Source: Allodiplogaster sudhausi (taxonomy: Eukaryota > Nematoda > Chromadorea > Rhabditida > Diplogasteridae). Taken from it: a stretch of 64,000 nucleotides of DNA. The stretch spans positions 4,784,501-4,848,500 of the forward strand of contig CALZFC010000016.1 of assembly GCA_945643635.1 (NCBI GenBank). The letters are read 5' to 3'. A program made the translations under genes and the position numbers. Each line of letters opens with the position of its first letter. Positions within the stretch are counted from its first letter, which is position 1. This document shows, one piece after another, positions 1 to 12,240 of the stretch. Below the pieces are notes generated by a model. It was not told where the DNA came from and did not search any database. It was given only the letters and a program-made list of their open reading frames with translations.

Positions 1-11
1 CCAGCTTTTGG

Positions 12-2140
12 GCAGAAACGGCGGCACCTCTGAGGGGACCCTCCTGATCGAGGATGACATGGGCAGCGCAGTGCATCATGTCAGTTCTTCGTACATTTAA
101 CGAAGGGCGATCACCGAAACATTATGTGGCATTTCAAATGCATGGCCGTGGCCTATCACACTCACAAATGTTTTTTTTTATAATTGAGGTGTGCACGACG
201 CACGGTGCCTTTCTGCTCACAAGCGTCCGCGACGGCTTTCCACTCGTGCTCATGAGCAGAGATAACGTCACCGCGTCTTGCTACCTACAACCGTCAGTGT
301 AATTATGGCAATATTTGGGAGAGAAAAAGCAATACTTATCGATCAATTTATATCAATCAGTGGCAAGATAATAAAACAATATTGTCTTCATCAAAACAAT
401 TTTTTTATAAGACCCACTTACCTACGTAATCATAACCACAGATTAATAAAGTGAGAAAAATTTTAAGCATTCAATACTTTACTAAAATGATGATATGGCT
501 ACTTTTCGTGCATAAGAGACTAGAAATATTCGGCTGCATTTTGTGACCGCTAGTTTTCTGCTGGGAACATGCAAGAAGAATGTGCAAAAAATTACGAAAT
601 CGGTTCGAAGCATTCCTGAAATGCCATAAATTATATAGCTACTAATTGTATGTTGCAAGCATGCTTGTACATGACACGTAGAAGTCACGATTAAAGGATC
701 GGGATACTCATCGCGCAATATATTTGCAATTTCCCCTAACCATTGTACGTACTCGAGTCTCTCTTAATCACACATGCTATCTCGAACTTGTGTCTCAGGG
801 AAAAAGGCGCGAATTCAAATGCGACTTTTTGTCTCCTTCAGAGAATCTCAAACTCTGAGGCGGACTCGGCGCTCTGGCAATCAGCGTATCCGGCCGTGTA
901 CAAGAGCTTCTTCAACATTGAAGTGCCGACCGCGTTCTTCTTGCGGAGGACACGGGAGATACGAGCTATCAAGTGGAATCTCAATCGCGTTCTGCTCAAT
1001 CTCTACAATCGAGAGAAGGTTCGGAATGAGAAGATGGAGAATGTGCAATGAGAATGAAGTGACAGAACTAATTTTGAGAGTAGGAGAAGGAGAGTAGAGA
1101 GAGAGAGGGGGAAGAGGGGAGAGAGGAAGAGCAGAGAGGGAGAGAGAATAGAGGAGAGAGGGGAAAAAGAAAGAGAAAGATAGAGAAGAGAGAGCAGCGA
1201 GAGAGGAGAGTGTGAGAGAGAGGAAATAGCAGAGAGAGATAGATAGAGAGAGAGAGGAAATAGCAGAGAGAGGGAGAGAGAAAGAAAATGGGGAGAGAGA
1301 AAGGGAGGGAGGACATATCAGATAGAAAGAGGAGAGATCGGAGAGATGGGAGAGACTGAGCCAGACAGAATTGAGTGGCAGAGAGAGAGAGAAAGAAAGA
1401 GAGAAATTGACAGAGAGATAGGGATAGAGGAGAGATAGGAGAGAGAGAGAAAGTGACAGAGAGAAACAGATAGGGAGAGATAGGAAAGAGAGAAATATGA
1501 GAGTGTGAGGAGATACATATAGAGAGGAGAGTGAGAGGAGATAGCGAGAGAGAAGAGAGAGGGCAGAGAGTGAGAATAGATAAGGTGAAGAGATAGGGTG
1601 GACAGAGATAGAGAGAGGAGAGAGCGACATATCGGTTAGAGAATAGTGTTGGAAATTTGTCATAATGTCAGAAATAGCATCACGCACCTCGGTTACGCCC
1701 ATATCTATCTTTTATGAAACGCAAAACTGCCTGTGCATTTCGAGCTATTTATGCATTTTTTTAACTGCTAATATAATGCGCACCATAAACTACATTCACT
1801 TTTAATATGGACACACTAAAGTATTTTGACATCTAATTTATGCTTTGGTTAATATATGTATATTCAAGTAGTATTTAAAATTAACAATAAAGTATTTTAA
1901 AAGATGACAATTTTTTTAAAGATCGAGGAGAAGTGGGTGCCACGCTACATTTTGAATCCGCTGAAGCGTAATTCCGAGCTCAAGACGCCTCCCTTCACCT
2001 TCGACCCCTTCACCATATCGCAGTACACGATTCCACTCATGATACTCGGCGTGCTCGAGGCCGTTGCCATCGGTGTTTTGGGTGCGGAAAGGCTCATCGA
2101 CGCGAGACGACGGAGGAAGACCCGAACGGCCTCCGCTTAA
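12..2140 (+). CDS. IR-like ionotropic receptor, 3' exons only (cut by window edge)
   Basis: Four exons match the 3' half of the receptors at 8,271-12,502 and 34,684-37,546: about 12-84, 189-266, 842-1018 and 1922-2140 (stop TAA). They encode the second half of the ligand-binding domain and the final membrane helix. Recognisable pieces are GAFLLTSVRDGFPLVLMS, SEADSALWQSAYPAVYKS and, in the last exon, PPFTFDPFTISQYTIPL followed by a hydrophobic stretch and a basic tail. The exon 2/3 and 3/4 joins are phase 0 and in frame, and I see no stop or frameshift, so this copy is intact as far as visible. The 5' exons would lie left of base 1. Family knowledge: IR-like receptors of this short nematode type lack the long amino-terminal domain. 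Inference: a chemosensory or ligand-gated channel subunit. It lies in the left arm of a large inverted duplication. Confidence 0.75.
1085..1660. repeat. (GA)n-rich microsatellite tract in receptor intron
   Basis: Long degenerate GA-rich tract inside the intron before the last receptor exon. It creates long artificial open frames rich in Ser and Leu on the minus strand. The inverted counterpart at 8,785-9,045 is shorter and purer. Confidence 0.9.
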
Positions 2141-3499
2141 GCCCGTAAACATCCATGGCGAGAATTCCCCCAAAATATATCATATGGCTATTGTACATCA
2201 ATTTATTCGGTGTAACATAAAACATGAAACGTAAAACACGTGGTAACATTATTATGAGAGATAAAATAAATTACTAATTGCATTTTTTTCTTTACTTGTT
2301 TACAAAAGTTTTCATTTCAGGCGGCATTAATACAATTATTTTCTAATAAAATTTTTTTTCATAATTATGCCAAACTGCCTTGAAAATTTTATGAGCTATA
2401 CGAGAGAAATTTTTCATGAATTGCTATGCTAGTTCATTGATGATGATTGTTGATGACAGTGATACGTGAAGGTGCAGAATGATAATGATATACATACATA
2501 TGACTATTCCTCATACGCTTTCCTTTGATATAAAGGGTGGAATGGCCAAGAGTATGCACGCAAAAGAGTATGTAAGATGGCTATGCCCAACATCGCAAGA
2601 CGAAGAAATCATCCGCAAGAATGACAGAATCTCTTTCAGCGTGGCCGAACTACTTGCTTGTTATGGCATTAATTGTAATTTTTTTTTACATTTTATTATA
2701 AATTTTTTTAAAAATACTTTTTGTAAACACAGTCATATACATATGTATATATGTATGCATGTATGTATGCAGTATGCTGTAGGTCGGCTACAATCATATG
2801 TACATACATACATATATTATCCAAATGGACCAAATGGAATAGCATTGATCCCTGGCCGTTGAGCTGTGCTGTTTCTTCTTTCCATCTTTTTTCAGCCCTC
2901 GTCTTCCTCATTCTCTTGCGTCGCCCAACCCTATCCGTCAGTCCCTCCCAATGAAAATCTGACTTCTTTAATCGTTTTCCAAGTTTTTATTTATTTACAA
3001 TACTTCATCACGGTTTCGCAATTCTTCTATTCTATAATTATTCAACGTCTACATATGAAAGTATATGACGAACTTGTGCCGATGAGTGACATCTTCAAAT
3101 TCTGGCACTTATTCATTCGTGTTGATTCATTTATCGATGAAACTTATCGAGATTCTCTTGATTGTCTTTGGATATGTATTTAAGAGTGAACATTTGTTAC
3201 CTTCCATCGCAGCTGGGTTTGCTCGGCTAACTATGTAGAACACGCAGGCAATGCAAACCTCCGGTACATTTACGGCAGATATTTTGTCGACACAAAATAA
3301 CAAGCTCTCACACATTACCTGTTTGGAGAGGTGATTTCGGCAGTTTAGAGAAGCAAAACTGAGAACAATTTTATTTAGATTGTAGAACGTCCAATTTTGC
3401 CAGAACTGTCGATAGCCGCCAAGAATCCACCTGGCCAAATTTCAGGGTCCTTTTAAAGGAATAATGATGGAATGATCACGACAAGCTAAATTAAATTTT

Positions 3500-4690
3500 T
3501 TTGCAAAGTATACATTGAGAGTTACTCATCTAACGGTTGCGACCAAACGGCAACAAGAGGACGTCTATCCGCCCCATACCATACTTCTGCGCTCTTGTAA
3601 AAGGAGGTCATGTAATCCTGTAGATAAAAAGAGTGTGGGAAGTTTACGAATCGCGCTTTTAATCGGCTCTTTCTTCTCTCTCCTTCAATTTTTTTATGCC
3701 CTCTTATTGTTAGCCATTCGAGCACTCATAAATCATTTGTAATTTGGTTACGTGGACGAAAGGAGTGGGCCATGATACAATAATGTTGAAAAGGAAACAA
3801 AATTAAATGCAAGAGACTCACGCTGACGACACGAGAACAAGCAGAAGGCACACGACAGCCAGGAGAGAAGGTGGAGCTGACAACATCCTCGATACTCTTA
3901 ACTTTCGTCTGGTACGAAAACGTAACAAACAATGTATGTACGTAGTTCTCCTCGAAATCTTGGCCTCATCAGAATTCACATTAATATAACTACTTCTTCC
4001 ATCTTCACACTAAGAATTCATATTAAGATAATGGCTTTTCGCTCCACATACAGGATACCACGTTGATAGAACGTATAACGTTGCCTGAGAATAATTATGG
4101 TTTCATTCAGGAAAATGATATATAAGCGCGAGACGAGCAGCGATACAACAACTTCTATCGTCCAGCATTGTTCTTGTTCTTCTTTATCTTTCATACATAT
4201 ATGCGATAATATTAACAATTAATAATTTATTACACCAAAAATAATTTGAAGCAATGTTGATTAAGGATTTTTCAGTAATCGTTGCATTTGAACGCTGTTT
4301 AGCTTTTCAAACGGCTTTATAATTTGCGAACGGAAAATATATTCTTAACTGATCTATTCCAGTATTGTCATTAAGAAGTTACTAAGATTATTTTAAGTTA
4401 AAATCTCACAGAGAACTATTGACTGTGTGCACACTAACTTGGCATCACAACATATCAGGGCGCTCGGTTCCAGTAATAAGAGAATATTGGCAAGTCGTTT
4501 TAGGCAGAACCGTTTGGCCTCGCACGCTTAGCCAACGAATATGTCATGAAGCGAGAGAGCAGGGCATTCAGGCGAAACTGCCGGAGAGTCAGAGAAAACA
4601 TAGCGATTGAATAAAAAAAAGTTCCCTCTGCTAAGAAATGTAGAAAACACCGCAACGCCGACTCCCAAGGTCATTCGTCATTGAGAGAGA
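3500..4690. repeat. Diverged copy of a block present in both arms of palindrome P1
   Basis: About 1.2 kb matching 21,360-22,170 in the same orientation and 17,880-18,690 in reverse. It includes the secreted-peptide gene copy and the segment near 4,430-4,620 (landmarks 'acaacatatcagggcgc' and 'gagagagcagggcattcag'). Divergence is clear, so this copy predates the palindrome. Confidence 0.75.
3522..3886 (-). pseudogene. Decayed copy of the small secreted-peptide gene
   Basis: Third, diverged copy of the two-exon gene at 18,311-18,701. Exon 1 (3,886 down to 3,822) still encodes a start and signal peptide beginning MLSAPPSLLAVVCLLL, and the donor is gtgagt. Exon 2 keeps the mature segment SAEVWYGADRRPLVAVW and a stop at 3,522-3,524. 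The splice acceptor that reads acag/GAGC in the intact copies reads acaaGAGC here, so the only nearby AG lies one base further on and shifts the frame. I infer loss of function or an altered C-terminus. It sits in a block (about 3,500-4,690) homologous to 21,360-22,170. Confidence 0.55.
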
Positions 4691-4819
4691 AAGAAAAATT
4701 TTGCTATCAGTAATCGCTATGGACCCGCAGTTGTATGCCGTCTTCTTAAAACCTCACCCACCGCTGATTATAGACTCCTCCAAATGCTTATGAGTATTTT
4801 CATATTACTTTCAGCAGGT

Positions 4820-5695
4820 ATGCGGAAAACACTGTTCTCACTTACTTTCTTCATCGTCCTTTTCGCACTCTTCCAAGGAGCAGAATCCGCCGTTGTCAGT
4901 TTCATTCGTTTACATAAGATACTCTGGCAATAAGGACAAGTGCAATATTGAGCTTTGTTGTTTATCTGGCTTGCATATTTAAGAGTAATAAGACAACGTA
5001 TGAAAGAGAAGGTGTAAATAACGCAATTAGATAAATAAGAGACACACAACGGGGTGGCCAATTCGTGCTGAAGGCAGCATTAGAGAAAATAAAGACAGAA
5101 AAACGTACCTTTCTTGGCTTCTTGAAGAAGTGCACGTCGTCGTGGTCGGAGTGGTCGGCGTACGCAGGCGCTTGCACCAAGTGCGGCATGTGCGACAAGC
5201 AGACGAGGAGCCGCAAGTGCCTCACGCCCTCAGCCTGTCCTTGCACGTACGTTTTGTTTTTGTTTTTGCAAGGGTTCGGGCAAGCTACAGACGGGAAGAT
5301 TTCTAACATCACATATATGCGGTTACTTTATTGAAACGGCGTGAAACGGGATGAATCCATTCAATTCTCTTTCATAATAGCATATATTCCATTTGTAGCT
5401 TTATAAAACAACGTCGGTTTTCGAGTTCTCTACCTGTTGCAAAGGAAAAAAACAGTGGTCAAAAAAGTCGCATATTTGAGAAGAGAAACATTTAAATGGC
5501 AAAAAAAAATAATTCGATGACTTGCGTCTTACTTTTCATTTACATTTGTGCTCTTCTTGAAGCGGCCCGTCAACCGAGACGACTCCATGCGGCACGACTG
5601 CACTGTGTCCCTTTCCACAGCCGTCGTGCTGCGCGCCCGCGAGCAAGGGAATCCCGCCGGGCGCCACGACTACCCAGTGCATCCCGCCGCAGTGA
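4820..5695 (+). CDS. Small secreted thrombospondin type 1-like protein
   Basis: Three exons, 4820-4894, 5128-5246 and 5563-5695, join in frame (phases 0 and 2) to give 108 residues. Exon 1 is a signal peptide starting MRKTLFSLTFFIVLFAL. Exon 2 carries a TSP1-like core, WSEWSAYAGACTKCGMC, followed by RSRKCLTPSACPC. Exon 3 continues with a Cys-rich region (TTPCGTTALCPFPQPSCC) and ends at TGA. The start is chosen because ATG 4820 follows tttcag/caggt, a possible trans-splice acceptor; in-frame ATGs at 4784 and 4790 lie upstream. TSP1 modules act outside the cell in adhesion and matrix binding; this one is a single short domain. The exon 1 donor (gtcagt) is the least certain point. It lies between the arms of duplication I1. 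Confidence 0.75.
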
Positions 5696-5699
5696 TTGT

Positions 5700-6590
5700 G
5701 AGAGAAGCCGACGGACATTGGTGGCCACCGAGTGCTGCTTTCACACCTCTTGATACATGTGCAACATCAAACATAATAAAGCATTGATAATAAGCAATTA
5801 ACGCAGTTTTAATCATGATGTCTATGACAATAAGATGTTAGTAGCCATTCAAGAAGATATTCACATTATATTAGGCAGACTCTTTCGAGATTCATCTCTA
5901 AAGATAATAATCGAGTTCGATGACCTACTTAGGTGATTTAGGCTATATTCTAAATTAAGTTTTTTTTGGTATATGAAGGCCCATCATATTTTTCCTGGTT
6001 ATTTCTAGGCATCCCTCCACTGTTCTGACCAAGTTTTACGTCGATTGTTCAAAAAAAAATTCTGATTTAGTCTAGCTTATCGTGCTCGTTCCAGCATCAT
6101 TCTTTTAATTGGAACTTGCTGAAATAACATATCTAAAAGCAGGGAATGTGAAAGAGCGCAAGTGTCCCGGAGGTTTTCATGCCTGCGTGTTCTATTTAGC
6201 AATACGAGCCGCGATTTATTCCGATTTAGGAACACCCCTTTGTTGCCAATAATTCAATTTCGTTGACAGTGCTAGAGTAAACGGTCGCACTTTTTTATTG
6301 CAAACTCCTGGAGAGGCAGACAAAGAAGAGAGGGTGGGATGTCTTCTACACAAAAATTGACACCACCATAAAATAAGGAATTCGACCGCAAGAAGCTCAT
6401 GGTTTTCCCGTTATATATGTGATTTGAAGTATCTCCCTTATTGTAAATATTTCAACGAGGAGTATTTAACAACAATTAACCGCCGACGCTACCCTGTCTG
6501 GCACAATCATATTTCAAGACATGAAACATCTTCATACTCAAATGATATTTAAATTTAAATAGTTGTTTCGGATATCCAGAGAATATCTAG
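5700..6590. other. No gene recognised
   Basis: AT-rich spacer between the thrombospondin-type gene and the right arm of I1. No exon with convincing coding character and no repeat structure seen. Confidence 0.4.
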
Positions 6591-7524
6591 AGATTCACAA
6601 TAAGTTTTACCAATATGCGAATGAAAAAGTGCCAGAAATTGAAATTGGTATTCATGTGCACAAATTTGTCATCTACATTCACTCGTTGAATAATTATTAC
6701 GGAATAGAATAGAAGGATAGTGAGATTGTGATGTAGTATCGTAAAAAAAACTTGGAGAAAAATGAATAAATATTTACTAACGAGTGAAATGGACAAAATG
6801 GAAGAAAATTTTTTATAAGCTCAAACATCCCATCAAAGAACGGAAAGCTTTCATTGTGTTTTCGAATTGCCGATACTATAATGCAAACTAGATCATAAAT
6901 TCATTGAATGAGAAAAACAACAGCAGTAATTTTTTCATCCAGTTTTGCTAGTTCTCTGCTGTCGAAAACCAGCAAGACTAGTCTAACCTTTTTTTGTTCT
7001 GACTTAAAAAGAGACAATAGCAATGAGAAAAAATTAACACAAAATATGCACTTATTCATCTGTATCGCTAGAAAGTTAAGCATGAACTTTAGAGATGTAA
7101 GAAAATAAGGTAACTTTTATAATAGATTTTATTATTATTAAACATAATTTGAAAAAAGTTTAACATATTTGCATAACTCGTAATTTCAGCTGAATGTTTT
7201 TTTACTTATCGAAAAATAAACCTTTTTTCTTGACCGCTGCCGAGGCGTCCACTGCACAGCAATCGCCTTGGATGCAAGTCAGACGCAGCTCACTCGCAGT
7301 AGAAGCACAGTCTGCATCCGAGGTGCAACGAGCACCCGGGAACGAGAGAAAGGCGCCTGAGGGACAGACGGAAATGGTTGGGCGAGGGAAGAGAACAACG
7401 AGACAGGCGACGGCTGAAAAGAGTGAGAGAAAGAATATGCAGTACCGCTCAATGGCTAGGGATCAATGCAATTCTATTTGGTCCATTTGGATGTAGCGGA
7501 ACAATAGAATATTACATACATATA

Positions 7525-7747
7525 TGATGGTGCAAACTAAAAAAAAACGGTTGAAAAAACGGTTTTCACTTCAAAGTTCGTTTTGCGAGTACGGGCAAAC
7601 CGAACTTCCTGCGCAGTGTGCACAGTTTTTTGGAATATTCACACGAATATGCCAAATTGGTCAAAAAGTAAGCGTACTTTTGTGTGCAAATGTGTATAAC
7701 GGGTCGAAAACGCAAAAACGAGCGTTTTTTTTTAGTTTGAACCGTCA
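7525..7747. mobile_element. MITE-like element with about 25-bp terminal inverted repeats
   Basis: The left end TGATGGTGCAAACTAAAAAA and the right end (reverse complement TGACGGTTCAAACTAAAAAA) are near-perfect inverted repeats, about 220 bp in all, flanked by TATA-rich sequence. No coding capacity. The left arm of I1 has no equivalent at the matching place (about 2,740-2,830), so I infer insertion after the duplication. Confidence 0.6.
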
Positions 7748-8784
7748 TATATGTATATATGATTATGTTTAAAAAAGGAATTAAAAATTGGGATGAAATG
7801 AAAAAAATGCCATAACTAGCACGTAGTTCGGTAAAGCTGCCAGAGATTCTGTCATTCTTGCCCTCTTGCGATGCGGTATACTCTCGAGCATTCCACTCCT
7901 TATATCAAACGAATCGGCATATCAATATCATTCTGCACCTTCACGTATCACTGTCATCACCATTCGTTATCACTGCACCAGCATGGCAATTCATGAAAAC
8001 TCTTCCCTCCGATAGCTCATAAAATTCTCACGGCAGTTCGGCATAATCATAAAACAAAATTTTGATTATAAGAAAATCATTTTATAGGTGCCGCCTGAAA
8101 TGAAAACTTTTGTAAACATGTAAAGGAAAATGCATGAAGTAAGTAATTTATTTTATTTCACATAATAATGACACCACGTGAATTGCTTATCATGTTTTAT
8201 GTTACACCGCATAAATTGATAGTATGTACAATAGCCATATGACATATGTTGGCATCTCTGCCTTGCTTGTTCACAGCAGAATTCTCGCCATGGATGTGGA
8301 CGGGCTTAAGCGGAGGCCGTTCGGGGTCCTCCTCCGTCGTCTCGCGTCGATGAGCCTTTCCGCAGCCAAGACACCGATGGCTACGGCCTCTAGCGCGCCG
8401 AGTATCATGAGGGGAATCGTATACTGCGACATAGTGAAGGCGTCGAAGGTGAAGGGCGGCGGCTTCAGCTCGGAATTGCGCTTCAGCGGATTCAAAATGT
8501 AGCGTGGCACCCACTTCTCTTCGATCTTTAAAAAATTGTTATCTTTTAAATACTTTATAGTCCTTTCTAAATACTACTAGAATATTTGCTAAGCTTAAGT
8601 TGGATGTTGAAACATTATAGTGTTCATATTTAAAGCGCATCTAGCTTATAGTGTTTAAAAAAAATTGCATAAATAGCTCGAAATGCACAGGCAGTTCTAT
8701 TCTTCATATAAGATAGCTAAAGGCGTACCCGAGGTATATGATGCTTCCATCTTGAAATAGCTTACCCACTATTCTCTCTACGCT

Positions 8785-8924
8785 ATGTCCCTTCTCCTTA
8801 TCTCCTATCAGTCTCGCCTCACTCTTCTCTCTCTATCTCCTCTCACCATCCTCTATCTATCTATCTCCTCACACTCTCATATCTCTCTCTTTCCTATCAC
8901 TCCTCGATCTCTTTCTATCTCTCA

Positions 8925-8976
<52 letters not shown>

Positions 8977-9045
8977 GTGACTCTCTATTCCCTCTGACTC
9001 AGTCTTTCCTATGTCTCCTATCTCTCCTCTCTCTCTCTCTCTGCA
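8785..9045. repeat. (CT)n microsatellite in receptor intron
   Basis: CT-rich tract with a pure run near 8,940-8,972; the inverted counterpart is the GA tract at 1,085-1,660. Confidence 0.9.
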
Positions 9046-10961
9046 TTCCAAACCTTCTCTCGATTGTAGAGATTGAGCAGAACGCGATTGAGATTCCACT
9101 CGATTGCTCGAATCTCCCGCGTCCTCCGCAAGAAGAAGGCGGTAGGCACTTCAATGTTGAAGAAGCTCTTGTACACGGCTGGATACGCTGATTGCCAGAG
9201 CGCCGAGTCCGCCTCAGAATTCGTGATTCTGTGAAGGAGATAGAAGGTCGCATTTGAATTCGCGTTTTTTTCCCTGATTGTGAGGCAGTACAATGGTTAG
9301 GGGAAATTGGAAATATATCGCGCGTCGAGTTTCGCGCTCCTTTAATCGCGCCTCCTATTCATATGTACATGCATGAATACAACATACAATTAGTAACTAT
9401 TTTTCGATATTCTCGGAAAGACTAACGACTATATCATTTTTTACACATTCTTCTTGCATACTCCCAGCAGAAAACTTGCGGTCATAAAATGCAGTTACAT
9501 ACTACCGAACAATTTTTTTATCACTGTCGCCATTTTCTCTACCTTTTTCTCACTCTAATTACGGTGCCTTTTTGTGCACTATTAATCGACATATCAACAA
9601 AAACAAATTTATTTTGATGCAGACAATGATAGTGATGATGGCTTTTGACAGGTACAACGTATTGATTGATAATTATTTATCGATTTTTCTCTCTCAAATG
9701 CTACCATAATTACACTGACGGTTGTAGGTAGCAGGACGCGGTGACGTTATCTCTGCTCATCAGAACAAGTGGAAAGCCATCGCGGACGTTTGTGAGCAGA
9801 AACGCACCGTGCGTCGTGCACACCTCAATCAGGGAAAAAAACTTTCTCTTTTTGTTTTTACATTTCTTGAGGACAGTACTATTTGAAATCCCACAAAATT
9901 TTTCGGTAATCACCCTTAGTTAAAGGTACGATAGCTTACGAAGAACTGACATGATGCACTGCGCTGCCCTTGTCATCCTCGATCAGGAGGGTCCCGTCAG
10001 AGATGCCGCCGTTCCTACCGAATAGCTCGTCTCTCTGGAAGCGAGGCAAAGACTTTTAATCTTTTCTAGATCCTTACATACACACGTTTTAGTATTGTGC
10101 GACTATGTACATTTAGCATACTAGCTTGACTTTTCAATTACCGTTATATAACCAATTTTTTCATAATGGGGAAATAAATTGTTCAATGCCAGTACATCTT
10201 GGACCGTGAGTGAGTTTTTGCACATTTATGTTAAAAGGAACCAAGAGCCGATGATCTATGCTTGAATAGCTACATATGCTTCACCTTGTACATTTTATCT
10301 AATCCTCTAACGTGAAGACAGTGAACAAAGAAATAATAATAATTTGAAAACAAAAAAAAAACTTATATCCCTAACCACATCCTGTCCAATGACGAACAAG
10401 CCAAGCATGACGACCTGAGTAACGCGCGCTCGCAGCCCTTCGAGAAGCTGAGAGAGCTTGCTGAAATTATAGGCTCTAAAATTAGGTATAAATTATGTTT
10501 TCTTTTATAAAATAATATTAAACCTCGTTTTTTTTCTAGAAAGAAACATGAATTTAAATTAGTGAGTACTTATTTAAAATGTCACTAACACCGAAGACTG
10601 AGGGGTTACCCTGACCGCAGCGCCAGTGTAGCCAGAATTGTAGATGTTATGGAGCGCAGTGAATGCAAAGAGACAGCATAGGACCTGAATAACCGATTAT
10701 TTTACTCTTGCGTTAAGGAAAAAATGGTGGGTGAAATAAAGAAGATTATTAATAGTTCGGAGGAAAGATTTTGACTGATCTGTTACTTAGTTAGAGTGAC
10801 TGTGAGGGGAGAAAATGAAAAAAAAACAATTCCTAACATTGGGAGTCGAGACGAGCCGAGGCGCGGTGCCTTCTTTCCTTTTGCAAACATTTCCCCTCCG
10901 GTCTTGGACGGCAATTAGTCTAAATTTGGATACCTTTGTTCAAATACACATTTCAGCTTAA

Positions 10962-11134
10962 ATGAGGGCGATCACCGAAAACGAATTAATGCATATCAAA
11001 CTGCCGCGCGTTCACCATGCGAGTAGGCGGCACTCTCGCTTATTCTCGCCTGCTATTTTGCAGGTCGCATAAAGCCATGTAGCACTGGCGCACATAAATG
11101 TCACATAATTTTTTTCGGTGATCGCACTCCTTTA
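10962..11134. mobile_element. Short hairpin MITE, GGGCGATCACCGA family
   Basis: Starts with gagggcgatcaccgaaaa and ends with the inverted motif tttcggtgatcgcactcc, about 170 bp with no open frame. The same end motif appears near 105 and 50,465-50,670, and a partial one near 25,676, so this is a dispersed family. It lies in an intron of the receptor gene. Confidence 0.65.
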
Positions 11135-11839
11135 TGAATGTTAGAACATGCGAAAATTTTAGTCGAAATGTGCCAAAATATTCTACACATTGAATACAAC
11201 AAAAGAAATAAGTCGATAATTTAAATAATCAATAAATACCTGCCCAACGCGTCGATTGCATGGACGGCAGCGACGAGAAAGCCAATCAAAATGACAGTCT
11301 TGGGCTTGAAGACCGTGAAGTCGATCGTTGCCCACGGAGTTTCGAGTTCGGAGCGCGTGAGAAAGCCTTTCTGCAAGGGAAAACTGGCGTTTGAAACACT
11401 CACAATTATTGAATTTGTGAATTTAACTTGATAAAAAAATGTCAATTAATGAATTCTTAGCTGCTAAATTTACTCGGAAAATTTCATCACTTATTCAATG
11501 ATAAAACAAGCTAGACCAGTACTGTGCATACAAATGTAGGTTTTATTCTTTAAAAAAACTTACAAAATCGTAAACGACCGGAACAGAGACGAGAAATTCG
11601 CGAATACGCGCATCTTTGATGAAAATGTTCTCGACAGTTGCATCGATGGCGCCCGCGCTGAGCAGGCCGAAGAGGCCCGTGAAGGTCTTCTCGCCCGTCG
11701 TCTCATTCACGACGACGCTCCCTTTACAATGTTTTAGAACAATAAATTTAAAAATAATTTTAAATAAAAATATACATTTAAGAGGCGATAACAACGATGA
11801 AAGTTCCTTCAGACTTGTCCACACGAACTCTCCCCAAAT

Positions 11840-12240
11840 CACATACAGTCTTTTTTCTTTTCGTAAAAAAAAACCCGCTTTCCGAGACGGCACTCTTTAT
11901 ACTGCCTTGTAAAGGCGGCAAAATCCGTCAAGTATCGGTTGTACTGTTCTCTAGGCAAAGGCAGTTTCTCAAGCCTCGTTGTGTCTGCTGTGCCCGGGGA
12001 GTCGGCAGGCTCCATAGAGCAACAACAAGAAAAAGTCCAAATGCAGCTTCGGCTGCGCCCCGACTCGAGCGTCCGCCGCAGGATGCCTCGCTCGGATATC
12101 CAGACTGGGCGGCAGGCAGTCCGGAGGGGCGATCTCTCCCCGGCAGGAGGGGACGCCCTCCTTTCACCACTCTTTTGCAACCGCCTAGACGCTCGCGTCG
12201 GGGCAAAATAAACGGAGCTTTTCGAAGTAAGCAAATGAGG
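11840..12240 (-). other. GC-rich open stretch inside first receptor intron
   Basis: The long intron between receptor exons 1 and 2 holds a GC-rich stretch open in more than one minus-strand frame. One frame has a hydrophobic run (AAFGLFLVVALWSLP); another has LPLPREQYNRYLTDF. The matching intron of the 34,684 gene is short and lacks it. Exons 1 and 2 join directly in phase without it, so it is not part of the receptor. It could be a nested gene fragment; I do not recognise it. Confidence 0.3.

Larger units (their letters stand above)
1..3180. repeat. Left arm of old inverted duplication I1
   Basis: This stretch matches, in reverse orientation, about 6,590-10,020. Shared landmarks in order are the receptor exons, the GA/CT tract, the last exon, the 'gatacgtgaaggtgcagaat' region near 2,460, the segment around 2,820-2,870 and the 3,010-3,160 segment. 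Exons are nearly identical; introns carry many substitutions and indels, so the duplication is not recent. The left edge may extend beyond the window. Confidence 0.8.
6590..10020. repeat. Right arm of old inverted duplication I1
   Basis: Reverse-orientation match to 1-3,180 (see that entry). The outer end lies near 10,020, close to the exon with 'gatcaggagggtcccgtc'. The receptor gene continues beyond it to 12,502, so the left copy is the truncated one unless it extends past the window. Confidence 0.8.

Noticed and set aside
881..1702. 273-residue open frame on the minus strand
   Set aside because: It is the complement of a GA microsatellite, giving Ser/Leu repeats; it overlaps real receptor exons on the other strand.
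11840..12240. Extra internal exon of the IR-like receptor
   Set aside because: Receptor exons 1 and 2 join directly in phase 1 without it, exactly as in the gene at 34,684.
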